Positions 17,331 to 25,757 of a DNA stretch of 44,192 nucleotides are shown here, piece by piece. The notes beneath the pieces are model-generated. The model saw only the letters and a list, made by a program, of their open reading frames with translations. It searched no databases and was not told the origin of the DNA. Location: the NCBI RefSeq assembly GCF_030813235.1, contig NZ_JAUSUB010000038.1, positions 1 to 44,192 on the forward strand, read 5' to 3'. Numbering within the stretch: the stretch's first letter is position 1; each line of letters starts with the position of its first letter. Source of the DNA: Cytobacillus purgationiresistens (GTDB lineage Bacteria; Bacillota; Bacilli; Bacillales; Cytobacillaceae). The translations under genes were made by a program, and so were the position numbers.

Positions 17331-17802
17331 TTAAATAAAATAAGGACACCTTCTGTAAAATTTAAGTTAACACAAATCTAAAAATATCATAATAGCAAAC
17401 AAAAAGTGGAGAAAGTAAATTTGTGTGGCTTTGAAATAAAGTTGAACTGTTTATAAAAAAGTCGCACCGTTTTGAAAAACCGGAATCTCCTATTTCTATA
17501 AAGAAGGGATTTCGGTTTTTTGTGGATTACGACCTGTTATGTAAATAATAAAGTTATTCCATTAAAGGGCCATTTAATAAGTAAGGCTTAATGAAGGAAG
17601 TTGCAGGATAATGGTGATTAAATAAGCTCTTACTCGAAACTTTACTAAATCATCTTCAGTTAATAAACGAGTGGTACCATCCAAATCATCACACCCTTAA
17701 AGAATTTTCGGTGCATCTTTTTTCACTTGAAAAGAAAAGTCGAACATAAGAAAAATTTTATTAAGTAGATAAATTATTAAAAAAGGTATGAGGAGAATAA
17801 TT
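17331..17802. other. Long intergenic region with a second hairpin
   Basis: A hairpin with T-run at about 17475-17523 (AAAACCGGAATC against GGGATTTCGGTTTT) has no gene directly in front of it. GAGTGGTACC at 17669-17678 followed by a weak CACC/GGTG hairpin and T-run near 17727 resembles the end of a T-box leader, but no synthetase or amino-acid gene follows. The rest is AT-rich and uninformative. Confidence 0.4.
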
Positions 17803-18297
17803 ATGGAAAATAAAGCATTAATAATTATTGACTTGCAAATTGGTGTTCAGCCTGAAAATGTTCCACTTTATAACTTAGAGAATGTATTAAATGGGGTTAA
17901 TCAAAGAATACGTTTATTTAGAGAAGAAAACAATCCTATAATTTTTGTTCAACATAATGATAGTGATCTAGTTCTTAATTCTCCAGAATGGAAACTATTT
18001 CCTGAACTAGATGCTAAAGTTACAGATATCTATATCAACAAAACACATGCAAACTCATTTTACAAGACTGATTTGAATGAACAACTAAGGAAATTAAATA
18101 TAAATAAACTTGAAATTTGTGGCGCACAAACTGAATATTGTGTTGATACAACTATCAGAATGGCTCATGGATTAGGATATAAATTATTTATGAAAAAAGG
18201 GTTAACTACCACCCTTAACAGTGAACTCCTAGGAGCTAAAACAATCATTGAGCATCATGAGAATCTTTGGAATAATAGATTTTTAACATTTTTATAG
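17803..18297 (+). CDS. Isochorismatase-family cysteine hydrolase
   Basis: A 164-aa single-domain hydrolase. The catalytic aspartate is in the first strand (ALIIIDLQIG), the lysine in INKTHANSF, and the nucleophilic cysteine in GAQTEYCVDTT. Members hydrolyse C-N or ether bonds (nicotinamidase, N-carbamoylsarcosine amidase, isochorismatase); the substrate here is not deducible. ATG 17803 is chosen because ATGAGGAGA just upstream is its ribosome binding site. It precedes arr by 70 bases and may share its transcript. Confidence 0.85.
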   Translation: MENKALIIIDLQIGVQPENVPLYNLENVLNGVNQRIRLFREENNPIIFVQHNDSDLVLNSPEWKLFPELDAKVTDIYINKTHANSFYKTDLNEQLRKLNINKLEICGAQTEYCVDTTIRMAHGLGYKLFMKKGLTTTLNSELLGAKTIIEHHENLWNNRFLTFL

Positions 18298-18366
18298 ACT
18301 ACTCTTTTTGTAATTCCTATATTATGCTGTTATATACAAATCTAAAAATATAAGGGGTGTATCAGT

Positions 18367-18783
18367 ATGAATGACAAAAAAGATGTTTTAGATAATGGTC
18401 CTTTTTTTCATGGTACTAAAGCAGAACTAAAAATTGGGGATTTATTAGAACCACAGTACTTATCAAATTACCAAGATAAAAAATCTAACTATATATATTT
18501 TACTGCAACATTGAATGCTGCTAAATGGGGTGCTGAATTAGCAAGATCTGAATCAAAAGAAAGAATTTATATTGTAGAACCATTAGGTGATTTTGAAAAT
18601 GATCCGAACTTAACTGACAAAAAATTTCCTGGAAACCCAACACGTTCTTATAGGTCAAAATCTCCTTTGAAAATAATAGCTGAATTAAGTTCATGGGAAA
18701 GACATTCCGATGAAGAAATAAATCATATGCTTGCTTCTTTAAAAAAGTTAACTGAAGAAGGAAAATATGTAATATACGATTAA
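18367..18783 (+). CDS. arr: Arr, NAD-dependent rifamycin ADP-ribosyltransferase
   Basis: The 138-aa enzyme transfers ADP-ribose from NAD to the C23 hydroxyl of rifamycins and so gives rifampicin resistance. Family motifs are intact: FFHGTK near H15, YIYFTATL near Y44, and NDPNLTDKKFPGNPTRSYRS with the key aspartate near D79. Length matches Arr (about 140 aa). AAGGGGTG precedes ATG. Its place beside an ABC-F gene, other small enzymes and insertion-sequence debris suggests a mobile resistance segment. A terminator follows. Confidence 0.93.
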   Translation: MNDKKDVLDNGPFFHGTKAELKIGDLLEPQYLSNYQDKKSNYIYFTATLNAAKWGAELARSESKERIYIVEPLGDFENDPNLTDKKFPGNPTRSYRSKSPLKIIAELSSWERHSDEEINHMLASLKKLTEEGKYVIYD

Positions 18784-18844
18784 TCCTCAAAATCTATAAA
18801 GTCATGATTTTCAAAATATAGATAAATAAAATAGAACTCCCAAG

Positions 18845-18872
18845 CCCCTCAATTCTTGAGGGGTTCCTTTTC
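18845..18872 (+). terminator. Terminator after arr
   Basis: GCCCCTC pairs with GAGGGGT around a short AATTCTT loop, followed by a T-rich tail. Confidence 0.75.
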
Positions 18873-18882
18873 AAAAAAATAG

Positions 18883-19413
18883 TTGTTCGTAAAGGGGATA
18901 TTTGGTAAATTTACTCTAAAAATTATTCTTATATTCACGATACTAGTTGTGCCTTTGATTTCAGGTGTATATGGATTTGTACATAATGAATACTTTTTAA
19001 AAGAAGATAAAAGTATTATCTTAATTGAAGAAACTGGCTTATTTTTGCTAGGTGTTATCTTTTTCGTCAACCTTCTTATGATTAGTATCTATTATTTGTT
19101 AAGCTTCATTGGAGTGGCATTTATAGCTATTTCCTTTTTCTTTTATAAAATTGGAAATTCTATTTCTATATATGATAGTAACCTACTAGAGTTCTTGATT
19201 AGTATGCCGCACGTAGTAGGAGAGATCTTTGTATGTTTCCAAGTACTATATCTTAACTATAAATTGATAATTAATAGAGGAGTTGATAATGAAAAAGGGT
19301 TATTTAGAGAATATAAAATCAATTACTTATTGACTATATTAGTTTTATTACTTTCAGGGTTAGTTGAAACATATATATCACCATATTTAATTGAAACGTT
19401 TATGGGAGGCTAA
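18883..19413 (+). CDS. SpoIIM/DUF95-like integral membrane protein
   Basis: About 176 aa with five likely membrane segments. The segment LISMPHVVGEIFVCFQVLYL resembles the conserved PHG-IFE region of SpoIIM-family proteins, which also occur in circular-bacteriocin immunity and transport operons. The start is unclear: AAAGGGG lies at 18891-18897 but no standard start codon follows in frame, and TTG 18883 precedes it, so the N-terminus may be damaged. It is followed after five bases by a LytTR regulator and then a tubby-like protein and an ABC ATPase. By analogy with LytTR regulatory systems it could be the membrane inhibitor of the regulator or part of an immunity transporter. Confidence 0.6.
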   Translation: MFVKGIFGKFTLKIILIFTILVVPLISGVYGFVHNEYFLKEDKSIILIEETGLFLLGVIFFVNLLMISIYYLLSFIGVAFIAISFFFYKIGNSISIYDSNLLEFLISMPHVVGEIFVCFQVLYLNYKLIINRGVDNEKGLFREYKINYLLTILVLLLSGLVETYISPYLIETFMGG

Positions 19414-19418
19414 GAGAA

Positions 19419-19757
19419 TTGGAAAATTTGATACTAAAAGAAAACACAAAGATTCATATTTTTCCTATTGGTGAAATTATGTTTGTTGAAGCTATTGAAG
19501 GAAAAGTCAATATTTCATTATCATCTGGTACAAAAGTTGACTACTTAAAATACACATTAAAAACAATTGAAGAAATCCTCTGTAAAGATGATTCTTTTTT
19601 TAAGGTACATCGCTCATTTATTCTAAATATGAAATACGTCAGAAGAATTGAAAAGTATTCTGAAGCTAGTTATTATGCTATTGGAAACAGCTTTGAAATA
19701 CCAATTTCAAGAAAGTGTGTAAAAAAGTTAGTTACAACATTGGGGGATATTAAATGA
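19419..19757 (+). CDS. LytTR-type DNA-binding regulator without receiver domain
   Basis: A 112-aa stand-alone LytTR domain. EIMFVEAIEGKVNISL, a hydrophobic helix, and FFKVHRSFILNMKYVRRIEKY are hallmark segments of the ten-stranded DNA-binding fold; ISRKCVKKL ends it. There is no receiver domain, so activity is probably set by a membrane partner as in HdrRM or BrsRM of streptococci. The TTG start follows GGGAGG inside the end of the upstream gene, and the stop overlaps the next ATG (ATGA). It probably controls its own operon. Confidence 0.85.
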   Translation: MENLILKENTKIHIFPIGEIMFVEAIEGKVNISLSSGTKVDYLKYTLKTIEEILCKDDSFFKVHRSFILNMKYVRRIEKYSEASYYAIGNSFEIPISRKCVKKLVTTLGDIK

Positions 19758-20290
19758 ATGCATATAGCTACCAAGGACCTTACGTAAAATCAAGTACTGT
19801 TCGATCGACAATTAAAGATGAGAATGGAAATGAACTTGGAGCACTTGAGCGGCATTTTAAGTCAATTTTCCATAAAATCTTCGATATGTGGATAGGGGAA
19901 AATAAATTACTTTCAAACTTTAGAGCATTTAATCAAAAAGGTACACAAGTAATTGCTGCAAAGAAAAATCACTATAAATTAAAAAGATCGGATTTTAATA
20001 TTGAGTATCTAGAGGGTGATTTGAAAGGAGAAAAATTTGTTGCAAGACAAAAGGGTATAGATATTATTAACCCTGAATACATAATAGCGGGTAATAATAT
20101 AGAGATTTTATCCAAGAAAGGGATTCTAGACTGGGTGAAATTTTATGAAAATGGTAATGAAGTAGCTAGATGGAAGATTTCAATTAAGGATAAATTCAAA
20201 GTGAATATTGAAATTGAAGAGATAGCTACAATACAAGATCCACTCTTTTACTCAGTATTAGGACAAATGCTTTATTTTGTAGGTGATTGA
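19754..20290 (+). CDS. Tubby C-terminal-like (LURP/YxjI-type) domain protein
   Basis: A 178-aa protein of repeated short beta strands such as KLKRSDFNIEYLEGDLKGEK and WVKFYENGNEVARWKIS, fitting the twelve-stranded tubby-like barrel of the LURP/YxjI type. The biochemical role of bacterial members is not established; some bind phospholipids. The ATG overlaps the preceding stop and its own stop overlaps the GTG of the ABC gene, so it is embedded in a coupled operon. Confidence 0.5.
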   Translation: MNAYSYQGPYVKSSTVRSTIKDENGNELGALERHFKSIFHKIFDMWIGENKLLSNFRAFNQKGTQVIAAKKNHYKLKRSDFNIEYLEGDLKGEKFVARQKGIDIINPEYIIAGNNIEILSKKGILDWVKFYENGNEVARWKISIKDKFKVNIEIEEIATIQDPLFYSVLGQMLYFVGD

Positions 20291-21070
20291 TATAAACAAA
20301 TTAAAAGTTTCTATAAATGGAATAGAATTACAAAAGAAAAAATCATCAAATCATTTGATCATGTCTTTGAAAAAGGGAAAATTTATGGATTAGTTGGAGC
20401 GAATGGATCTGGAAAAACTACCCTAATGAAGAAGCTTATGTTCCATGAGTGGTTTGGCTCTCATTTACAAGTATCGGGTACTCTAGATACCTTGGGATTA
20501 ACTATGAATAAGAGTTATATTTACAATAAACAACTTTATGCTTTATTTAATCCAATATTAGATATCGGAAAATTAGAGCAGGATTTAAATTTCATTGAGC
20601 AAAATAAAAAAATTAATCGGTTGTCATTAGGTAACAAGCAAAAGGCATTTTTACTTTGTACTTTGGTTAGGGATGCAGATGTCTACATATTAGACGAGCC
20701 ATATAATGGTTTAGATTATACGAGTGTAGAAATTATTAAAAAGTACTTAATTTCCTTAAAAGAAAGAGGAAAGATAATAATTATCTCTAGTCATTTAGTT
20801 GATTCTTTAAAAGAGTTAAGTGATTCATTACTATATTTGAAAGAAGGTACAGTTCGTGAGATAAAGAATAATCTTACACGTTACTATGTTAGAACAAAGA
20901 CAAATAATATTAATCTCAAAAAACTTATAAATCGTTATAATGGAAATTTCAAAATTATTGACACTAGCATTTATAGTATTGAGGAAGAAATTCTTCAAGA
21001 CTTGATAAAATTTCTTTCCATGAACAATGTGGAAATTATAGGTGTTGCTCTACAAGGATGGGAGGAATAG
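20283..21070 (+). pseudogene. ABC transporter ATPase, frameshifted near the N-terminus
   Basis: Walker A GANGSGKTT, signature-like RLSLGNKQKAFLL, and Walker B VYILDEPYNGLD are intact in one frame open from 20291. That frame has no start codon. The true beginning lies in the preceding frame from GTG 20283 (IDINKLKVSINGIELQKKK), and the two join if one A is restored in the run near 20335-20341. The ATPase would power an exporter whose permease followed; only a piece of that permease is left beyond the insertion-sequence remnant. The 3' end abuts the remnant, so the last residues may also be altered. Confidence 0.75.
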
Positions 21071-21365
21071 TTTGTACTTTAAAACTCTTTTTATACGGTT
21101 TCTTTTTATCCAAGTATGCTTGAACCTGACTTTCACCTTTCGCTACATCCAGACCAATGACTGGACTCATTCAAATTCCTCCTCCAAAAAAAAATTACCG
21201 GTACCCCTAAATCTCCTCCCTGTAGTGTCATAGCTTCGCTTGTTATACGAGATCTTAGTCCCAACCAGCCTCAAACATGTTTCTACAAGTAGGGGGTGAA
21301 CTGTTTTGCGGACGGGATCATGGTCCCACGGGCCATACGTTCTACCCCAGCTACAGTGAAGGTTC
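21071..21365 (-). mobile_element. IS110-family remnant: transposase start and non-coding end
   Basis: On the minus strand GGAGGAGG precedes ATG 21170 and a frame reading MSPVIGLDVAKGESQVQAYL, the start of a DEDD (RuvC-like) IS110 transposase. It is cut off after about 33 codons at the ABC gene border. The roughly 200 bases upstream (21171-21365) are non-coding and contain several short dyads. In IS110 elements this is where the guide (bridge/seek) RNA is encoded. The outer boundary is not exact. Confidence 0.7.
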
Positions 21366-21372
21366 TTCAATT

Positions 21373-21492
21373 TTAAGTTATTTAATTATTGCTATTCTAA
21401 GTGCACAAGGAGTCTATTTATGGATAAGAGCAACTACCTTATCTAACATTGAAGGTTCAAACAATAAGCCTAATACTTCAGTATCTTTATAA
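21373..21492 (+). pseudogene. C-terminal fragment of the ABC permease
   Basis: About 40 codons encode a hydrophobic helix (ILSYLIIAILSAQGVYLWI) and a polar tail, ending in TAA. The segment continues the direction and place expected of the permease that would follow the ABC ATPase, interrupted by the IS110 remnant. Assignment is by position and hydrophobicity only. Confidence 0.4.
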
Positions 21493-21537
21493 AGATTTTT
21501 ATTCAACAAAAGGGCGCTTTTCCGGAGTAACGATAAA

Positions 21538-21580
21538 AGTCCAATTTCTCAATTTTAATGAGAAATTGGGCTTTTTCATA
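21538..21580 (+). terminator. Terminator after the transporter remnant
   Basis: AGTCCAATTTCTCA pairs with TGAGAAATTGGGCT around an AT-rich loop and runs into a T-tract. Confidence 0.8.
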
Positions 21581-21831
21581 TTTACTTATAGTGCAAAAAT
21601 AACACTTAAAATACGTGCAAAATAACTCCAAAAGTTACATGAGGTTTTAGAGAAGTTCACTGTTATTAGCCAAAAACGGTCGTTTATGGTGATTTTATCC
21701 ATGAACTAATGAATAAAATGGCTTTTTTAATTTTGTTCAACAATCGGGCCAGCGCGACAAGTTCTGTTATAAACGCTTTTTAGCGTGAAAGACAGGAGGT
21801 AACAACCCTTCTCGTAAACTTAGATATGCAC

Positions 21832-21965
21832 TGACCTAAAAAATGAGACAAATTAAAACATCTTTCGTTGAAAAACGGGTATTAAACCCATAATTACAAC
21901 GTGGAGGTGTTTTTTCTATGGGGACAAGAGTGAGTTATCCAATAGAAATAAAGATGAAGGCAAAT
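21832..21965 (+). mobile_element. IS3-family fragment (left end and start of orfA)
   Basis: TGACCTAAAAAATGAGACAA at 21832 looks like an IS3-type terminal repeat. GTGGAGGTG then precedes ATG 21918 with MGTRVSYPIEIKMKA, the usual start of an IS3-family orfA helix-turn-helix protein. Coding stops after about 15 residues, so only the tip remains. Confidence 0.6.
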
Positions 21966-22050
21966 TGTATAATCTGAGTTGCTTTTTTAATAAATATATA
22001 GTAGAATAATTATTATTATTTTTATTAAGTATGAAAGGAGGCAAAAAGTA

Positions 22051-22203
22051 ATGGAAACTGTATTCACAAATGTAGTGTTTAAAAAAGAAGTGAAAGCATA
22101 TTTACTACTTGGGGGATTGCTTGTAACGGGACTAGTCTGTCCTTTTTTAGGCAAACTTCATATGGAAAACAGCTACCGGAAGCTTTTTGTCTTCTTATTT
22201 TAG
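22051..22203 (+). CDS. Small single-span membrane protein (50 aa)
   Basis: GAAAGGAGGC is a strong ribosome binding site before ATG 22051. The product has a charged N-terminus (FKKEVK), one hydrophobic span (AYLLLGGLLVTGLVCPFLG) and a basic, aromatic tail. It may be an intact small protein or the N-terminus of a shortened membrane protein. No family is recognised. Confidence 0.5.
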   Translation: METVFTNVVFKKEVKAYLLLGGLLVTGLVCPFLGKLHMENSYRKLFVFLF

Positions 22204-22268
22204 AATTTGTAGAATATCCTTAAATGGTTTTGTGCATTTTGACTAATTAGTAAGTAAGCAATATTACT

Positions 22269-22297
22269 AGGCGCCGGCTCTGTTTGGCGTCTTTTTG
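22269..22297 (+). terminator. First of two related terminator hairpins upstream of the ABC-F gene
   Basis: AGGCGCC and GGCGTCT frame a short loop and run into CTTTTTGTGT. The same cassette recurs 102 bases downstream. A TATAAT at 22320-22325 lies just after it. Confidence 0.65.
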
Positions 22298-22370
22298 TGT
22301 TCTAACACAAAATGTACAGTATAATCTCTGATATTTATAAATTTTATTTATAGAGTATTATGTAACCTTT

Positions 22371-22397
22371 AGGCGCCGATGGAATCGGCGTCTTTTT
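22371..22397 (+). terminator. Second terminator hairpin in the ABC-F leader
   Basis: GCGCCGAT and ATCGGCGT pair around GGA, followed by CTTTTTGTG. It lies downstream of a -10-like TATAAT and upstream of the leader peptide, so it can attenuate the ABC-F transcript. Confidence 0.7.
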
Positions 22398-22420
22398 GTG
22401 TTTTAAAGGAGATAGTTGAG

Positions 22421-22450
22421 ATGAACATATATTTGTGGATTCCTGGTTAA
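22421..22450 (+). CDS. Leader peptide (uORF) of the ABC-F gene
   Basis: A nine-codon frame encoding MNIYLWIPG starts eight bases after a strong AAAGGAG and ends with TAA. Antibiotic-responsive ABC-F genes such as vmlR-type genes are commonly controlled by ribosomes stalling on such a peptide. The pairing of a terminator hairpin with a well-initiated tiny frame supports that here; no drug specificity can be deduced. Confidence 0.55.
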   Translation: MNIYLWIPG

Positions 22451-22521
22451 CGGAATACGTTAGAAATAAATAAATATTAAGAAATTGAGAATGAAAAAAT
22501 TATTAAGAAAGAGTGATAAAC

Positions 22522-24183
22522 ATGTTATTGCAATTAAATGATATTAGTAAAAGCTATGTAGGTGAACTTGTACTTTCAAATATAACAATGAAAATTGAAT
22601 CAGGTGACCGGATTGGTCTTGTTGGAGTGAACGGCGCTGGAAAATCAACCTTGTTAAAGATTATTGCTGGGGATATGCCTTACGATAATGGAGAGATTTA
22701 TATTGGAAAAGAAACAAAAATTGGTTATTTGCGTCAAAACAGTGGACTACAAATGGATAATACGATTTGGAATGAAATGTTGAATGTCTTCTCTAATCTT
22801 CTTGAGGTTGAAAAAGAACTTCGAGAGTTAGAAAGAACAATGAGCGAACCTTCTTTGATTGATAACACTAAGGAATATGAAAGAGTTTTGAATCGTTATG
22901 CAGAAAAATGTGACTGGTTTATGGAGCATGGTGGTTATGAAATAGATGCAAAAATTCGTGGTGTTTTGCATGGGATGGGCTTTGAGGATTTTCCTAGAGA
23001 CACACTCATTCATAAGTTAAGTGGAGGTCAAAAAACGAGACTTGATTTAGCTAAAATATTACTGGAACAGCCAGATTTGCTTATACTGGATGAGCCTACA
23101 AATCATTTGGATCTTGCAACTTTAGCTTGGTTAGAAGGTTATTTACGCTCATACCCAGGTACTATCCTTGTTGTTTAACATGATCGTTACTTTTTGGACT
23201 CGCTTGTGACCATTATTTATGAAATTGAGCGAACAGAAGCACGACGATATATAGGCAACTATTCGAAATATATAGAGAACAAAGAGAAAAACCGTGAAAT
23301 TTTATCTAAGAAATATTCAATGCAACAAGAACAAATTACAAAGATGGAAGATTACATTCAACGGAACATCACCATGGCAACGTCGTCTAAAAGTGCAAAA
23401 AACAAAAGAAAGCAGCTTGAGAGAATTGAACGTATAGATAAACCTCTCAAAGACTTAAAACGTGCACAGATGTCGTTTTCAATAGAAAAAACGTCTCATA
23501 AAGAGGTGTTACAAGTTCGAGATATTGATATCTATGTCGGAGTAAATACTGAACGAAAACCTCTATTAAAGAAAATTAGTTTCCAACTACGACGAGGTGA
23601 AAAAGTAGCATTAATTGGTCCAAATGGTGTTGGAAAGTCAACACTACTTAAGACGTTAATCGATGATTATAAACCAGAAAGTGGCGTAATAACTTGGGGA
23701 AATGGAGTTACTATTGCTTACTACGATCAAGAGCAATCGACTTTGCATCCCAATAATACGATATTAGATGAGTTATGGAATACGTTTCCTCATATTGAAG
23801 AGGCTAGAATTCGTACTGTACTTGGGAATTTTTTGTTTACCGGTGAAGATGTGTTTAAGAAAATATCTGCTCTTAGTGGTGGTGAAAAAGCACGTGTTGC
23901 GCTATCCAAGCTTATGTTACAAGAAGCTAATGTTCTTATTATAGACGAGCCGACAAATCATTTGGATTTATTCAGTAAAGGGGTGCTGGAATCTGCACTC
24001 ATGAATTATGAGGGTACCTTGTTTTTTATTTCTCATGACCGTTATTTTTTGAATAAGTTAGCTGACAAAATGTTGGAACTCTATCCAACAGGAGCCCTTG
24101 TATATAACGGCAACTATGATGACTATGTTGAAGCTAAATCGCAAAAAGAGAAAGAAGTAGCTGGTCTCTTGACTAGGGAATAA
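22522..24183 (+). pseudogene. ABC-F ATPase interrupted by an in-frame TAA
   Basis: Two ABC cassettes of an ABC-F protein (about 553 aa, YdiF/YfmM-like). First cassette: Walker A GVNGAGKST, signature LSGGQKTR, Walker B LLILDEPTNHLD. Second: GPNGVGKST, LSGGEKAR, LIIDEPTNHLD, then FISHDRYFLN. There is no transmembrane part; such proteins act on the ribosome, and some protect it from antibiotics. TAA at 23176 replaces the serine of the first switch motif (VVSHDRYFLD), and the frame continues unbroken afterwards, so the likely change is TCA to TAA. The halves are 22522-23178 and 23179-24183 (TTG 23194 or later as a possible restart). ATG 22522 is preferred over GTG 22513. Confidence 0.85.
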
Positions 24184-24296
24184 TACAATGATGAAGAAGA
24201 AGCAACGCCTAAGTAGGGGGCCACCAACTACTTAAAAATCAAATTATAATAAATAAGTCTCACTATGAAAAATAACATGGAAAAGAGGAAATATAT

Positions 24297-25055
24297 ATGT
24301 CTAATGAAAATCAAATTGCTGTCGTAACAGGAGCAGGTAGTGGAATCGGTAGATCTACAAGTATAAAATTCGCTGAAAACGGATATAAAGTGGTTCTAGT
24401 TGATTTTAATGAAGCTACAGGTGAAGAAACGCTTAAGCTTGTTCAAAATAAAGGTGGAGAAGGTATTTTTATAAAAGCAGATGTTTCGAAAGAGGAAGAT
24501 GTTCAAAACTATGTGAAAAAAGCTATTGAAAAATATGGTCGTATTGATGTCTTTTTCAATAATGCGGGTATTATTCAAAAGTTTGCTCCATTTACAACTG
24601 TGGAAACAAAAGAATACGAACGAATTATGGACATAAATGTAAAGGGCATTTTTCTCGGAATGAAATACGTAATCCAAGTGATGGAGAAACAAGGCAAAGG
24701 ATCTATTATCAATACAGCTTCATCAGCAGGCATTCGTCCAGAGCATAGCATTGCTGTTTATTCTGCGAGTAAACATGCCGTAATAGGTATGACTAAAGGG
24801 GCTGCGATTGAATACGCCAATAAAGGTATTCGAATCAATGCCGTTTGTCCAGGAGGAATTGTTACACCACTCTTTAAAAGTGTTGGGGAAACCCTTGAAA
24901 AAACAGGATACGTACCAGAAGAAATGTCGCGTGTTAGAATGGGGCGTCATGGTGAACCTGAAGAGGTTGCAGAAGCAGTTTTGTTCCTAGCTTCCGATAA
25001 ATCAACCTTCATGGCCGGTTCGGTTGTAACGGTAGATGGTAGTTTAACCGTGTAA
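24297..25055 (+). CDS. SDR-family NAD(P)-dependent oxidoreductase
   Basis: A 252-aa classical short-chain dehydrogenase: the cofactor motif TGAGSGIG at residues 11-18, NNAG near 88, catalytic serine in NTASSAG, YSASK with the catalytic tyrosine and lysine, and the PGG turn. An acidic residue after the second strand (LVDFNEA) suggests NAD preference. Length is typical. AAAAGAGGAAA precedes ATG. It follows the ABC-F gene by 113 bases that include a small stem (TAAGTAG/CTACTTA). The substrate is not deducible; glucose/ribitol dehydrogenase-like or oxoacyl reductase-like activities are possible. Confidence 0.88.
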   Translation: MSNENQIAVVTGAGSGIGRSTSIKFAENGYKVVLVDFNEATGEETLKLVQNKGGEGIFIKADVSKEEDVQNYVKKAIEKYGRIDVFFNNAGIIQKFAPFTTVETKEYERIMDINVKGIFLGMKYVIQVMEKQGKGSIINTASSAGIRPEHSIAVYSASKHAVIGMTKGAAIEYANKGIRINAVCPGGIVTPLFKSVGETLEKTGYVPEEMSRVRMGRHGEPEEVAEAVLFLASDKSTFMAGSVVTVDGSLTV

Positions 25056-25243
25056 AGAAACTTTCCTTTAAGCAATGAATAGAAGCAGATAGAATACTGA
25101 AAAGAATAGGAAGAACTTACATTATTAATAAGTTATGCTTCACAGAGTAGGTACTTAAGCTGCTTCCTTCGGCTTATGTTAATATAAGGATCTTAGTTAT
25201 TCAAGAAAAGGGCGCGATTGTTGAAGATTAAAGGTAGAAAATG
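25056..25243. other. Intergenic region before element copy B
   Basis: No gene is visible. AAAAGGGCGCGATTGTTGAA near 25206 echoes CAACAAAAGGGCGC (21505) and CAACAATCGGGCC (21740), perhaps a short dispersed motif. Confidence 0.3.
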
Positions 25244-25387
25244 ATCAATCTTTTTTATAAAACCGAAACAAATCTGCTAGAGAAGAATCCATTTTGATCA
25301 ATCTTTATTTCAAAATGGATTCTTCTTATTTACCGTGAAATACGGGTTTGTGAGGTATTTTTGATCAAAATTTATTTCAAAGCAACA
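25244..25387 (+). repeat. 144-bp three-box element, copy B
   Basis: Boxes start at 25244, 25297 and 25364 (spacing 53 and 67). The middle box is the loop of a perfect 16-bp palindrome: AGAAGAATCCATTTTG at 25281-25296 with its complement at 25311-25326. The stem sequence differs from copy A almost entirely except the inner TTTTG, yet pairing is kept. The third box ends CAAAGCAACA, where similarity stops. Confidence 0.75.
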
Positions 25388-25503
25388 TGTTTAGAGGTAT
25401 TTCATTTTCTTATGGTACTATTTAGGTGGATTAGTTTAACAAATGAAAAAAGAGATCATTTTAAATGAAGGCACTGAAAAATTCCAAAGGAACAAGATAA
25501 ATC

Positions 25504-25541
25504 AAAAGGACGATTTCTAAACTCAAGAAATCGCCTTTTTT
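25504..25541 (+). terminator. Hairpin with T-tract between element copies B and C
   Basis: AAAGGACGATTTCT pairs with AGAAATCGCCTTT around ACTCA and ends in T residues. No intact gene lies directly upstream, so it may be a leftover. Confidence 0.6.
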
Positions 25542-25757
25542 AATGGAGTATTCTCCTTATCGTTGTGAATCCGCATTTTCCTGACTCTCCCCCAATTTGC
25601 TACAGTTACTGTAGTCATATTTTGCATTCTCTCGGCAGTTTTTCCTTTTTCGAATATGAAAGAAAGTTTGAATTGAATTATCGTAATTAAAGTGACATTG
25701 TGAAATAATGCACTTAAACAATAAGGGGGCTTTTATGGGATAAGGATCATTGAAATG

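Noticed and set aside
17640..17740. T-box-like end (GAGTGGTACC followed by a weak hairpin and T-run)
   Set aside because: Only the TGGTACC core fits. The usual AG box, stem I and a strong terminator are not seen, and the next genes are not amino-acid or tRNA-synthetase genes.
21277..21492. Single 71-aa gene starting at 21277
   Set aside because: The first 30 codons lie in IS110 non-coding DNA; only the last 40 look like a membrane-protein tail.
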